33,858 nt of DNA, taken from Candidatus Brocadiales bacterium (GTDB lineage: Bacteria > Planctomycetota > Brocadiia > Brocadiales > Bathyanammoxibiaceae). The stretch is taken from NCBI GenBank assembly GCA_030586765.1, contig JAUQZZ010000002.1, positions 1 through 33,858 on the forward strand, given 5' to 3'. Of the stretch, positions 15,294-23,070 are shown in pieces. The stretch's first letter is position 1; each line of letters begins with the position of its first letter. A program made the position numbers and the translations under genes. Under the pieces are notes generated by a model, which did not search any database, was not told the origin of the DNA, and worked only from the letters and a program-made list of their open reading frames with translations.

Positions 15294-17525
15294 TTACCCA
15301 CTAAGGGTACGGGCAATCTGCTGGACCTCATAGGCTTCTATTATATCACCGACTTTTAGGTCATCAAAGCCAGCTACCTTCATGCCGCACTCTAGACCTT
15401 GACGCACCTCTTTTACATCATCTTTTACAATCCTTAAGGAGGCTAGCTTGCCCTCATGGATAACATTACCCTCCCTGACTACCCTGATGAGGGCGTTCCT
15501 AAGAATCTTCCCCGTTTTTACGAAGCAGCCTGCCACATTACCCATCTTCGAGACCTTAAAGACCTGCTTTATCTCTGCATGGCCCAGCAATACCTCCTTG
15601 CGCTCAGGTTCCAGCATCCCCTCCATAGCTGCCTTTATGTCCCTGGATACATCATATATCACCTGATAGAGTCTTATCTCCACCCCTCTCTCCTCTGCCA
15701 GGCCAGAAATCCCCTCTTCGGGGGTTACATAAAAGCCAATAATAACTGCATCAGAAGCATCGGCTAAGATGACATCAGACTCTGTAATGCCTCCAACTCC
15801 ACTATGCAGGATTCTTACTTTCACCTCCTCGGTGGAAAGCTCCTCTAGCATCTTATCCAATACCTCCACAGAGCCTTTAACATCCGCCTTGAGTATGACC
15901 TTTAACTCCTTTACCTTACCTTCCTCTATTTTGTTATAGAGGTTTTCTAGGGTAACATGCCTTCGCTCCTGGAGACCAGCTTCCCTGAACTTTTTCTGCC
16001 TCTCCGTGGCAATTTCTTTCGCCTTCTGGATATCCCTCACCACGTAGAACTTTTCCCCAGCCTCAGGCACAGTGGAGAGGCCTGATACAGAAACTGGATA
16101 AGAAGGCCCCGCCTCTCTAACCTCCTTACCCCTGTCGTTATACATAGCCCTGATCCTTCCAAAGGCCTGACCGCAGAAGATTATATCTCCCAGGCGCAGG
16201 GTGCCATCCTGAACTATAATCGTAGCCACTACGCCCCTACCCTCATGGAGCCGTGCGTCCAGCACCACACCCTTAGCAGGGTTCTTGGGATTGGCTTTGA
16301 GTTCCAATATCTCTGCCTCAAGAAGCAACCTCTCCAAGAGTTCATCCAGCCCCTGCTTTGTCATCGCCGAGGTTTCTACAAATTGGGTCTTACCTCCCCA
16401 TTCCTCTGGAACAAGCCCCAGCTTGGCCAGTTGCTGCTTCACCCTCTGGGGATTGGCACCAGGCTTGTCTATCTTATTTACAGCCACCACAACAGGTACC
16501 CCAGCAGCCCGCGCATGGTTAAGGGCCTCCTCCGTCTGGGGCATTACTCCGTCATCCGCTGCCACTACCAGCACAGCTACGTCTGTAACCTGAGAACCCC
16601 TGGCTCGCATCTGGGTAAAGGCCTCGTGACCAGGGGTATCCAGAAATACCACTGCACGACCGTTGGTCTCCACTCGAGAAGCGCCTATGTGTTGGGTAAT
16701 GCCCCCCACCTCGCCAGCGGCAACACTAGTCTTTCTTATAACGTCCAATAAGGACGTCTTGCCGTGGTCCACATGGCCCATAAAGGTGACTATAGGAGGT
16801 CTGGGCACCAGCTCCTCTGGTTTAGCAGGAAGCATCTCAAATTCCTTTTCAACCGCTTCCTCGGACACCTTTACTTTCTTGAATTCTATCTCCGCACCTA
16901 ATTCCATGCCGAGGAGCGCTACCACATCCTCGTCCAGGGTCTGGTTCATAGTGGCATGAATATTATGCTCCATAAGGAGTTTTGTGATAATAGTACTGGC
17001 CTTTACCCCTAGCTCGCTGGAGAGGTCTTTTACAGTAATAGGAGGCTCCAATACCAGCTTAAGCCCCTTAAGTGAGGGCCTTGGGGTGGGTGCTATCTCC
17101 TTGGTTGGCCTCTTCACCTCCTTCTTCCACCTTGGACCCGCTTCCCGTCCGCGCCGTCTAAATGCGGGACGCCGTGGGATTTCTATAAGCTTCGTAGGCC
17201 TTATTAGCTTAGATAATACCTTTTCTGGAACCGGCACTTCCATGGTAGGCTTAACAGAGGGTTTTACCCCTACCACTGGTTTCTTTTCCTCTGGGGGCAA
17301 GACCTGAGGTCCTCTCTCCACCTCCTTGGGTGGAATAGGGGGCGCGGTTACCTCAGGAGTCGCTTTAGCTGCGAAGAGACTGCGTATAAGCGCGGCCTCC
17401 TGCTCATCCACAGCATTGGCATGGTGATTAATATGCCCAAGGCCATGCTCATGGCACTTCTCTATGACGAGACCGCTCTTTATCCCCAGCTCTTTTGCTA
17501 AAGAACTAATCCTAATTTTCACCAT
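15294..17525 (-). CDS. infB: Translation initiation factor IF-2
   Basis: GTPase that brings initiator fMet-tRNA to the ribosome. With the ATG at 17525 it has 743 residues; a GTG at 17534 (three codons earlier) or 17522 is possible, and all lie inside the 3' end of nusA. Domains in order: an IF2_N helix (residues 1-50), a Pro/Lys/Arg-rich linker (60-150), a second IF2_N (160-220), and the G domain from about 245 with G1 GHVDHGKTSLLD, G3 DTPGHEAFT and G4 NKID. Beta-barrel domains II to IV follow to the end. The neighbourhood nusA-infB-ylxP-rbfA is conserved widely in bacteria. Confidence 0.97.
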   Translation of the reverse strand: MVKIRISSLAKELGIKSGLVIEKCHEHGLGHINHHANAVDEQEAALIRSLFAAKATPEVTAPPIPPKEVERGPQVLPPEEKKPVVGVKPSVKPTMEVPVPEKVLSKLIRPTKLIEIPRRPAFRRRGREAGPRWKKEVKRPTKEIAPTPRPSLKGLKLVLEPPITVKDLSSELGVKASTIITKLLMEHNIHATMNQTLDEDVVALLGMELGAEIEFKKVKVSEEAVEKEFEMLPAKPEELVPRPPIVTFMGHVDHGKTSLLDVIRKTSVAAGEVGGITQHIGASRVETNGRAVVFLDTPGHEAFTQMRARGSQVTDVAVLVVAADDGVMPQTEEALNHARAAGVPVVVAVNKIDKPGANPQRVKQQLAKLGLVPEEWGGKTQFVETSAMTKQGLDELLERLLLEAEILELKANPKNPAKGVVLDARLHEGRGVVATIIVQDGTLRLGDIIFCGQAFGRIRAMYNDRGKEVREAGPSYPVSVSGLSTVPEAGEKFYVVRDIQKAKEIATERQKKFREAGLQERRHVTLENLYNKIEEGKVKELKVILKADVKGSVEVLDKMLEELSTEEVKVRILHSGVGGITESDVILADASDAVIIGFYVTPEEGISGLAEERGVEIRLYQVIYDVSRDIKAAMEGMLEPERKEVLLGHAEIKQVFKVSKMGNVAGCFVKTGKILRNALIRVVREGNVIHEGKLASLRIVKDDVKEVRQGLECGMKVAGFDDLKVGDIIEAYEVQQIARTLSG

Positions 17526-18582
17526 GTAGCCCACCCTCTTTATCTTCTACCTCTTTATCTTTAGATGAAGAGGTAGTCACTTCTTGCTCTTGTTCCGAGG
17601 GGGTTTGCTCAGGAGCACCTTCTTGTGTTAGAGCCTCCTTTTGAGAGTATTCCTCCTCGGTAAGGATATCTATATCCCAACCAGTCAGTTTTGCCGCTAA
17701 CCGGACGTTTTGACCCCTCTTTCCAATGGCCAGAGATAGTTGGTCTTCAGGGACAACCACGGTAGCCTGGTGGGTCTCTGGAGACAGCATTATCCCTGTA
17801 ACCTCCGCTGGCTTAAGGGTATTGGGTATTAACACCTCCGGGGCTTCATCCCACCGTATAATATCTATCTTTTCACCACCGAGCTCGTTCACTATATGTT
17901 TTATCCTGGTGCCACGGACGCCAACGCATGTCCCTACACAGTCTATGTGGGGATCCCGTGAGACTACGGCTATTTTGGTCCTGTACCCTGCCTCCCTGGC
18001 TATTGCCTTTACCTCTATCACCTTCTCAGCTATTTCAGGCACTTCCAGTTCAAAAAGTTTTCTTACAAAGTCAGGATGACTCCTAGAAAGGACTATCTTT
18101 ACCCTGTGGACCACTTTCTTTACATCAAGAAGCAGGGCGCGGATTCTATCACCAGGGCGATAAACTTCTTCTGCAATCTGCTCCGCCCTGTGCAGTATAC
18201 CTTCTGCTTTACCGATGTTCACCACTATAGTAGAACCTTCAAGACGCTGGACCGATCCTGTTACAATGGTGCCCTTCCTGTTTATAAAGTCATCGTAGAG
18301 GACATCCCTCTCTGCCTCCCGTATCTTCTGTATCATTACCTGCTTGGCTGCCTGGGCACTTATCCTGCCCAACTCTGCTGGGTCTATTTTCCTATCTCCT
18401 TCCTGCGCAATAAGTTCCCCTGTAGTCCTGTCTATCTTTATAGAAATAGCATCCCCGGAGGGAAAATGTTTCCTGGCAGCAGACATAAGGGCTGCCTCTA
18501 TGCCTTGAAACACTATCTCCTTGTCTATGTCTTTGTCTTTATGTAGTGTCTCTATCAGCCTGAGAAGTTCGCTCTTGTCCAC
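17512..18582 (-). CDS. nusA: Transcription termination/antitermination protein NusA
   Basis: RNA polymerase-associated factor acting in pausing, termination and antitermination. I choose the GTG at 18582 (VDKSELLRLIETL), with a strong GGAGGT six bases upstream and homology to NusA N-termini; an upstream ATG at 18627 would lie within the leader palindrome and is unlikely. The product is 356 residues: an N-terminal polymerase-binding domain (1-125), S1 (about 130-200), two KH domains (about 225-320, with DPHIDCVGTCVGVRGTRIKHI and LAIGKRGQNVRLAAKLTGW), and a 40-residue acidic tail instead of long repeats. rimP, the usual upstream neighbour, is absent. It overlaps infB. Confidence 0.95.
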   Translation of the reverse strand: MDKSELLRLIETLHKDKDIDKEIVFQGIEAALMSAARKHFPSGDAISIKIDRTTGELIAQEGDRKIDPAELGRISAQAAKQVMIQKIREAERDVLYDDFINRKGTIVTGSVQRLEGSTIVVNIGKAEGILHRAEQIAEEVYRPGDRIRALLLDVKKVVHRVKIVLSRSHPDFVRKLFELEVPEIAEKVIEVKAIAREAGYRTKIAVVSRDPHIDCVGTCVGVRGTRIKHIVNELGGEKIDIIRWDEAPEVLIPNTLKPAEVTGIMLSPETHQATVVVPEDQLSLAIGKRGQNVRLAAKLTGWDIDILTEEEYSQKEALTQEGAPEQTPSEQEQEVTTSSSKDKEVEDKEGGLHGEN

Positions 18583-18600
18583 TGCGAAACCTCCAACTCC

Positions 18601-18630
18601 GTAAAATAAAAGAGTGGGAATTCCCACTCT
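18601..18630 (-). terminator. Terminator-like hairpin in the nusA leader (possible attenuator)
   Basis: A perfect 20-bp palindrome (18611-18630) folds into AGAGTGGG, loop AATT, CCCACTCT. In the minus-strand transcript it is followed at once by TTTTATTTTAC, the pattern of an intrinsic terminator. It ends about 19 nt before the nusA GTG and lies downstream of the promoter candidate at 18696-18728, so it sits inside the 5' leader. No upstream minus-strand gene exists that it could simply terminate. Confidence 0.65.
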
Positions 18631-18695
18631 ACCTGCCCTCCTTACCCTTTTGCAACCTCTCGTAATTTTTGACTTTACATGGATTGAGCCTTAAT

Positions 18696-18728
18696 AGTAT
18701 ATTTAATCCTTTTGAGAGCTCTTGTCAA
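18696..18728 (-). promoter_or_regulatory. Candidate promoter for the nusA-infB operon
   Basis: Minus-strand perfect TTGACA (18723-18728). The best -10 by sequence is TATACT (18696-18701), but the spacer is then 21 bp; TAAATA (18700-18705) gives 17 bp with only 3 of 6 matches. Leader to the nusA GTG would be about 105 nt and would contain the hairpin at 18611-18630. Confidence 0.45.
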
Positions 18729-18753
18729 GTCTTTTTAAGTCAGAGAAAACCAG

Positions 18754-18782
18754 TTGAAGTATTATTTAAAGGTTGATATAAT
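18754..18782 (+). promoter_or_regulatory. Sigma70 promoter for the acyltransferase gene
   Basis: TTGAAG, a 17-bp spacer and a perfect TATAAT. The -10 ends 88 bp before the TTG start at 18871. It is divergent from the nusA promoter, which lies about 26 bp away. Confidence 0.6.
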
Positions 18783-18870
18783 TTTTTACTTTAGGCGATC
18801 CTTCCTTGTCTGAAGGGTTGGGCTGGATTTGTATACCCATCTTGATATAAGATATTGGAGGAACTAGAAG

Positions 18871-19599
18871 TTGACAGGATGGCTAACTCATAAAAGGGAG
18901 GCATCCGCTGTGCCAACAAGAGGATCTAAGAAGCGGAAAAGAGGGCTCTTAGCCCGTTGGGTATACGATTCTTTAGGCTATTTAGCCTATAAGATAATGT
19001 GGATATTGTCCTTCCCGGTCCTAAAGCTCCTTTTTGGACTAGAAGTAAGGAATGCGCACCGCATACCTAGGGAGGGGCCTATCATCTTGGCCGCAAATCA
19101 TTTTAGCATCCTAGACCCTTGGATACTGCAGATGGCCTTCCCCAGGAGAATCATTTATATGGTGGGGGCTATCTTCTACCAGGGAAAAGGAAGATGGTTC
19201 TATAAGATGCATAAGGCCATTCCTGTGAAAGAAAGAGGCCTTAACAAGGATGCCTTCGTTGCGGGATTAGATGTATTAAAGGATAGTGGGGTGTTGGGCA
19301 TCTTTCCAGAGGGGTGGGAAGAGAGGTATGGTAGCCAGCTTCAGCCTGGTAATCCAGGCGTAGCTATGCTTTCCTGTAAGAGCCATGTTCCAGTACTGCC
19401 TGCCTACATCTCTGGTACCAACAAGATATTGCCCAAGGGCTCGATACTCCCCCGTTTTACTAAGATAACGGTTACCTACGGAGAACCTATAGACTTTAAT
19501 GGCGCAGAGCGGCCAGACAAAGAGACCCTACGCAGGATGACAGATACAATAATGGAGAGAATCAGTAAGCTGAATCATGCAGATAATTCAAAGAATTAG
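18871..19599 (+). CDS. plsC: 1-acyl-sn-glycerol-3-phosphate acyltransferase-like protein
   Basis: Membrane-associated acyltransferase that probably adds the second acyl chain to lysophosphatidic acid in phospholipid synthesis. 242 residues. After a basic start there is one hydrophobic segment (about 38-52). The catalytic HX4D motif appears as NHFSILDP near residue 77, and FPEG as IFPEGWEERYG near 149; VPVLPAYISG follows. The start is a TTG at 18871 with GGAGGA eight bases upstream; a GTG at 18910, also preceded by a purine-rich GGGAGG, is an alternative that removes 13 residues. It overlaps the hydrolase gene by 23 bp, suggesting a two-gene lipid operon. Exact acceptor specificity is uncertain. 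Confidence 0.85.
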   Translation: MTGWLTHKREASAVPTRGSKKRKRGLLARWVYDSLGYLAYKIMWILSFPVLKLLFGLEVRNAHRIPREGPIILAANHFSILDPWILQMAFPRRIIYMVGAIFYQGKGRWFYKMHKAIPVKERGLNKDAFVAGLDVLKDSGVLGIFPEGWEERYGSQLQPGNPGVAMLSCKSHVPVLPAYISGTNKILPKGSILPRFTKITVTYGEPIDFNGAERPDKETLRRMTDTIMERISKLNHADNSKN

Positions 19600-20572
19600 C
19601 TTACCTTTCCTAACCCTTTGCTCTTCCTTTGCAAACGTCACCCTTGCTAGGGGCACGAAGATAGTCCGAAGAATTGGTCTAAACTTCCTAGACCTCTATG
19701 GCTCCCTAAGCACTGCTCTTTCTAGGAGGCAACGCCCGGTTATCGAAGACCTCGCCCTTTATAGTGAGGAATTTACCCTGGGGAAAGGCCCCAGGGCCTG
19801 TCTGCTCATCCATGGGCTGGGCTGTGGACCTATACAGATGAAAGAACTGGCAGAGCATCTCTCCCTGGCAGGCTTTACGACCCGCGGAATCCTGCTTCCA
19901 GGCCACTGCTCCTCACCGGAGGCGTTAGAAGGGGTCTCCTGGCAGGACTGGGAGGAAAAGGTGGAGAGGGAGTATATGAAGCTTAAAGGTGAATACAGGA
20001 GTGTATCTGTGATAGGCTTTTCCGTAGGGGGGTTGCTGGCCCTCAGACTGGGGACAAAACATGCCTTAGATAAGATTATTAGCCTGGGGGCGCCCTTGTT
20101 TATCATAAGAGAGTACTTCCCCTTTAAGAAACTTCTTTTCATTACCGAAAAACTCTTCAGTAGGATAAAGACGGTGAGAAAGAAGTGGTTCATCCAGTCA
20201 GGAGAGCTCTCTGGGTTCTTAAGATTTCCGACGGTCTCTCATTATCCCATAGCAACCATAAAGGCCATGGGTGAACTTATCAGAATCACTAAAGTAGATT
20301 TGGAGAGGATAAAATCACCCTTACTGGTGGTCCATTCAAGAAAGGATATGGTAGCCGCACCCTTCAGCGCCTTTTATATCATGCACTACGCAGGGTCTCA
20401 GGATAAGAGACTGGTATGGCTTAATAGAAGTGACCACCTAATGATGTTTGACAAAGAGAAGGCCTTACTCTTCCATGCTGTCAAGGAATTTATGGAAAGA
20501 GATACCAAGGAGGGGCCGTCCCTGGGTAAAGTTGTGCCTCACCTGGTAGCCGAAGGGGCACCTATAGCGTAG
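19577..20572 (+). CDS. Alpha/beta hydrolase (carboxylesterase/monoacylglycerol lipase-like)
   Basis: A 331-residue alpha/beta-hydrolase. LLIHGLGCGP near residue 77 is the oxyanion region. The nucleophile elbow is GFSVGG near 148 (G-x-S-x-G), the acid is probably Asp in HSRKDMV near 255, and the His is in RSDHLMM near 287, so the triad looks complete. This spacing is that of Est30-type carboxylesterases. Residues 1-60 form an extra N-terminal, weakly hydrophobic, basic segment that may tether it to the membrane. It overlaps the upstream acyltransferase by 23 bp, so the two may act on the same lipid pool. Its 3' end overlaps the convergent propeller gene by 34 bp. Confidence 0.82.
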   Translation: MQIIQRISLPFLTLCSSFANVTLARGTKIVRRIGLNFLDLYGSLSTALSRRQRPVIEDLALYSEEFTLGKGPRACLLIHGLGCGPIQMKELAEHLSLAGFTTRGILLPGHCSSPEALEGVSWQDWEEKVEREYMKLKGEYRSVSVIGFSVGGLLALRLGTKHALDKIISLGAPLFIIREYFPFKKLLFITEKLFSRIKTVRKKWFIQSGELSGFLRFPTVSHYPIATIKAMGELIRITKVDLERIKSPLLVVHSRKDMVAAPFSAFYIMHYAGSQDKRLVWLNRSDHLMMFDKEKALLFHAVKEFMERDTKEGPSLGKVVPHLVAEGAPIA

Positions 20573-21705
20573 ACATAGTTATCATTAGAACCCACGTAAA
20601 GGGTTCCATCTGGACCAATGGCCGGTGAAGATTCTATCCAGTCTCCAGCCTCAAAGGCCCAGAGGGGTTTTCCTCCTGAATCTAGGGCGTAGAGTCTGCC
20701 TATATTCCCTCTGGTCTTATCCCACCCACCTGTACCAAAGTACACGGCACCCTGGGCATCTACAGCAGGGGAAGATTCTATCCACCCTTCCGTCTCAAAA
20801 GACCACTTTAAAGCACCTTCCTTTTTCACAGCATAAAAGTTCCTATCGTAAGAGCCAAAATAGATGGTGCCATCCCTTCCCAGGGCTGGGGTGCATTGGA
20901 TGGCCTTACCTGACTGGATTCTGAGGACCACCTCTCCCTGATGCGTTAGGCCGTATACCCTACCATTCTCTGAGCCTATAAAGATATTACCATCAGAACC
21001 CATGGCTGGTGAGGAAAAGGATGCATAGACCTCCCTGCCGAACCTCTTACTCCATTTTAGGCCGCCTCCTGGGTCTAGGGCGAAGAGTACACCGCCATTT
21101 GTGCCAAAGTATATGGTACCATCTAGCCCTATGCAGACACTGGAACTGATGGGGCTGGGAACCCGATAATCCCACTTCAGCTTCCCTCCCTGGTCAAGGG
21201 CGTACAGTTTATAATCACTAGAGCCAATATAGATAGTGCCATCAGGGGCTATAGTGGGAGAGGAAACGATACTGTCTCCCGTCTCAAAAGACCACCTCAG
21301 GCCTCCATCAGCCCTTATGGCATAGAGCCTCTTATCCCTGGAACCCACATAGACAGTCCCGTCCGTACCAAGGGCAGGGGAAGAGGTGATACCTTCCTGG
21401 GTAGAAAAACTCCACTTGCTTTCCCCTTCAGGAGTTATAGCGTAAAGGTTACCGTCTTCTGAACCCACATACACCGTACCGTCCAGGCCTATAACAGGAG
21501 AAGATGTTACGTTACCTGCGGTTAGAAATTTCCACCTAAGCATGCCCTCTTTTGGCCCTGAGTACGGACTCAGACCAGTATGTCTGGGGTCATGCCTAAA
21601 CATCTGCCACGGGATTTCCACATCCCCAGAGGCCCCACGAGATACACTGGACAGCACCAATAGTGCAATGAGCATGCATATGTTTCTAATACTGCACCCA
21701 GACAT
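20539..21705 (-). CDS. Exported eight-repeat PQQ-like beta-propeller protein (copy 1)
   Basis: A 388-residue protein with a signal peptide (about 1-26), a WQMFRHDPRHTGLSPY start, then eight repeats of about 40 residues, each reading roughly SSPAIGPDGTIYVGS..YALD..G.LKW. This is the PQQ-like/BamB-like propeller pattern; eight blades are expected. The seventh repeat carries an eight-residue insertion (WDKTRGNIG). No enzyme motif or CxxCH is visible, so it is probably a binding or structural periplasmic protein rather than a dehydrogenase. AAGGAGG lies five bases before the ATG. It follows its paralogue (copy 2) after 16 bp in one operon. Confidence 0.85.
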   Translation of the reverse strand: MSGCSIRNICMLIALLVLSSVSRGASGDVEIPWQMFRHDPRHTGLSPYSGPKEGMLRWKFLTAGNVTSSPVIGLDGTVYVGSEDGNLYAITPEGESKWSFSTQEGITSSPALGTDGTVYVGSRDKRLYAIRADGGLRWSFETGDSIVSSPTIAPDGTIYIGSSDYKLYALDQGGKLKWDYRVPSPISSSVCIGLDGTIYFGTNGGVLFALDPGGGLKWSKRFGREVYASFSSPAMGSDGNIFIGSENGRVYGLTHQGEVVLRIQSGKAIQCTPALGRDGTIYFGSYDRNFYAVKKEGALKWSFETEGWIESSPAVDAQGAVYFGTGGWDKTRGNIGRLYALDSGGKPLWAFEAGDWIESSPAIGPDGTLYVGSNDNYVYAIGAPSATR

Positions 21706-21721
21706 CCCAGCCTCCTTTATC

Positions 21722-22828
21722 TTAAGGTCTCCCTCCTACGGCATAGAGTCCACCATCGCCAGAACCAAAATATATGGTGCCGTCTTCCCCTAAGGCAGGG
21801 GAGGAACGGATGACGCCTTGGGTCAAAAAGGTCCATTTTATTCCGCCATCTTTGTCTACGGCATAGAGTTTTTTATCCCAGGAGCCTACATACACGGTTC
21901 CTTGGGAGTCAACGGCAGGAGAAGAGGTAATTACACCACCTGTGGTACATGTCCACTTAAGGACACCCTCACTGGTAACGGCATAGAGTCTACCATCATT
22001 AGAGCCGAAGTAAATGGTGCCGTCTGGTCCTACGGCAGGAGAGGAATCTATCCAATGCCTCACCCCCAGGCTCCACCTCACTGTTCCTTTAGAGTCCAGG
22101 GCATAAAAGATGCCATTACTGGAACCCACGTATATAGAGCCATCTCCACCCACCGCCGGGGAGGAAGTCACAGGGCCGTGGGCGTTAAACCTCCACCTCA
22201 GCGTGCCGTCTTCATGCACTGCGTAGAGATAGGAATCATTCGAGCCTACATAAACTATACCCTCTGGCCCTATGGCAGGAGAGGAATCTATATACTTCCT
22301 GGTAGGAAATACCCATTGGACCTCCCCGTTCCCATTTATGGCATAAAGGTTATAGTTATCTGACCCAAGGTATATATCTCCTTTTCCTGTAACAACCGGG
22401 GAGGAAGTGACCCTTCCTGGAATCTGTCGCATCCACTTAAGCGTGCCTCTATGGTCTAAGGCAAAGAACTTCCCTCCCCAGGAGCAGAAATATATGTTAC
22501 CATCAGGTGACAGGGTCGGTGAGGCATACACCTTATCCTCGGCTGAAAAACTCCACTCTAGTTTTCCCTCACTGTTAAGGGCATAGAGTTTTCCATCTAG
22601 GGAAGCAAAATATATCCTGCCATCGCTACCCACTATGGGAGAAGAGTCCACGGATTTTCCCGTCTTAAAACACCATTTAAGGGAGGCCGTGGGGCTGCCG
22701 GGGTAGGGGCTTAGGCCTGTGCGCTGGGAGTCGTGGCGAAACATGGGCCAGGGAGGTGCCTCCCCCAAGAGCAAGAGACCTGGCGGAGATAGAATAAAGA
22801 AGAGTGCCAGGCAGGAGCTTAACCCCAT
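21722..22828 (-). CDS. Exported eight-repeat PQQ-like beta-propeller protein (copy 2)
   Basis: A 368-residue paralogue of the downstream gene, with a hydrophobic signal peptide (about 1-24), the shared WPMFRHDSQRTGLSPYPG start and again eight SSPxxGxDGxIYxGSxDxxLYA repeats. Blade-to-blade similarity suggests internal duplication followed by whole-gene duplication. The ATG at 22828 has GGAGGG just upstream. The gene begins 33 bp from the inverted-repeat element at 22861-22945 and would be transcribed from or through it. The ligand is unknown. Confidence 0.85.
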   Translation of the reverse strand: MGLSSCLALFFILSPPGLLLLGEAPPWPMFRHDSQRTGLSPYPGSPTASLKWCFKTGKSVDSSPIVGSDGRIYFASLDGKLYALNSEGKLEWSFSAEDKVYASPTLSPDGNIYFCSWGGKFFALDHRGTLKWMRQIPGRVTSSPVVTGKGDIYLGSDNYNLYAINGNGEVQWVFPTRKYIDSSPAIGPEGIVYVGSNDSYLYAVHEDGTLRWRFNAHGPVTSSPAVGGDGSIYVGSSNGIFYALDSKGTVRWSLGVRHWIDSSPAVGPDGTIYFGSNDGRLYAVTSEGVLKWTCTTGGVITSSPAVDSQGTVYVGSWDKKLYAVDKDGGIKWTFLTQGVIRSSPALGEDGTIYFGSGDGGLYAVGGRP

Positions 22829-22850
22829 CTTCCCTCCTCATAGTGATTCA

Positions 22851-22879
22851 ATAATAAAGGAGAGTTCTGAAAAACACAA
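22851..22879 (-). promoter_or_regulatory. Candidate promoter for the propeller operon, formed across the element end
   Basis: Minus-strand TTGTGT, a 17-bp spacer and TATTAT (5 of 6), leaving about 22 bp to the ATG at 22828. The spacer contains the terminal repeat of the element at 22861-22945, and the -35 lies inside the element. An alternative with a perfect TATAAT (22952-22957) lies beyond the element but has a poor -35. Confidence 0.35.
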
Positions 22880-22945
22880 GAAGAGGCAGGAAAACCCTCT
22901 GTAGGGCGGGCGAGGCGCCCACCCTACCCAGTTTTTCAGAGGTCT
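22861..22945. mobile_element. Second MITE-like element, same terminal repeat as 701-842
   Basis: The left end AGAGTTCTGAAAAAC (22861-22875) and right end GTTTTTCAGAGGTCT (22931-22945) are inverted repeats at 13 of 15 positions. The right end is identical over TTTTTCAGAGGTCT to the right end of the 701-842 element. The interior differs: a 12-bp GC-rich stem GTAGGGCGGGCG/CGCCCACCCTAC (22901-22912/22916-22927, one mismatch). No ORF. It fills the divergent promoter region between the propeller operon and the DUF1573 gene. Confidence 0.7.
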
Positions 22946-22995
22946 TTAAATATTATAACAGCCTTAGCCTCCCTTCAATGATAATCTCTTTCCCC

Positions 22996-23024
22996 TTGAC
23001 CAGGTCAGGAAGGCCTAGTATTAT
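22996..23024 (+). promoter_or_regulatory. Sigma70 promoter for DUF1573-cytochrome genes
   Basis: TTGACC, a 17-bp spacer and TATTAT, each 5 of 6 to consensus. The expected transcript start near 23031 lies 40 nt before the ATG at 23071, which supports that start over an ATG at 22978 upstream of the promoter. Confidence 0.6.
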
Positions 23025-23070
23025 TCAGCTACAAAGTCCCTTTCAAGGATTATTATGGTCTTTTCGTAAG

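Noticed and set aside
18583..18627. 15-residue N-terminal extension of NusA
   Set aside because: It passes through the hairpin palindrome; the GTG at 18582 has a strong Shine-Dalgarno and matches NusA N-termini.
22978..23070. 31-residue N-terminal extension of the DUF1573 protein
   Set aside because: A good promoter (22996-23024) lies downstream of that ATG, and the ATG at 23071 begins a proper signal peptide.
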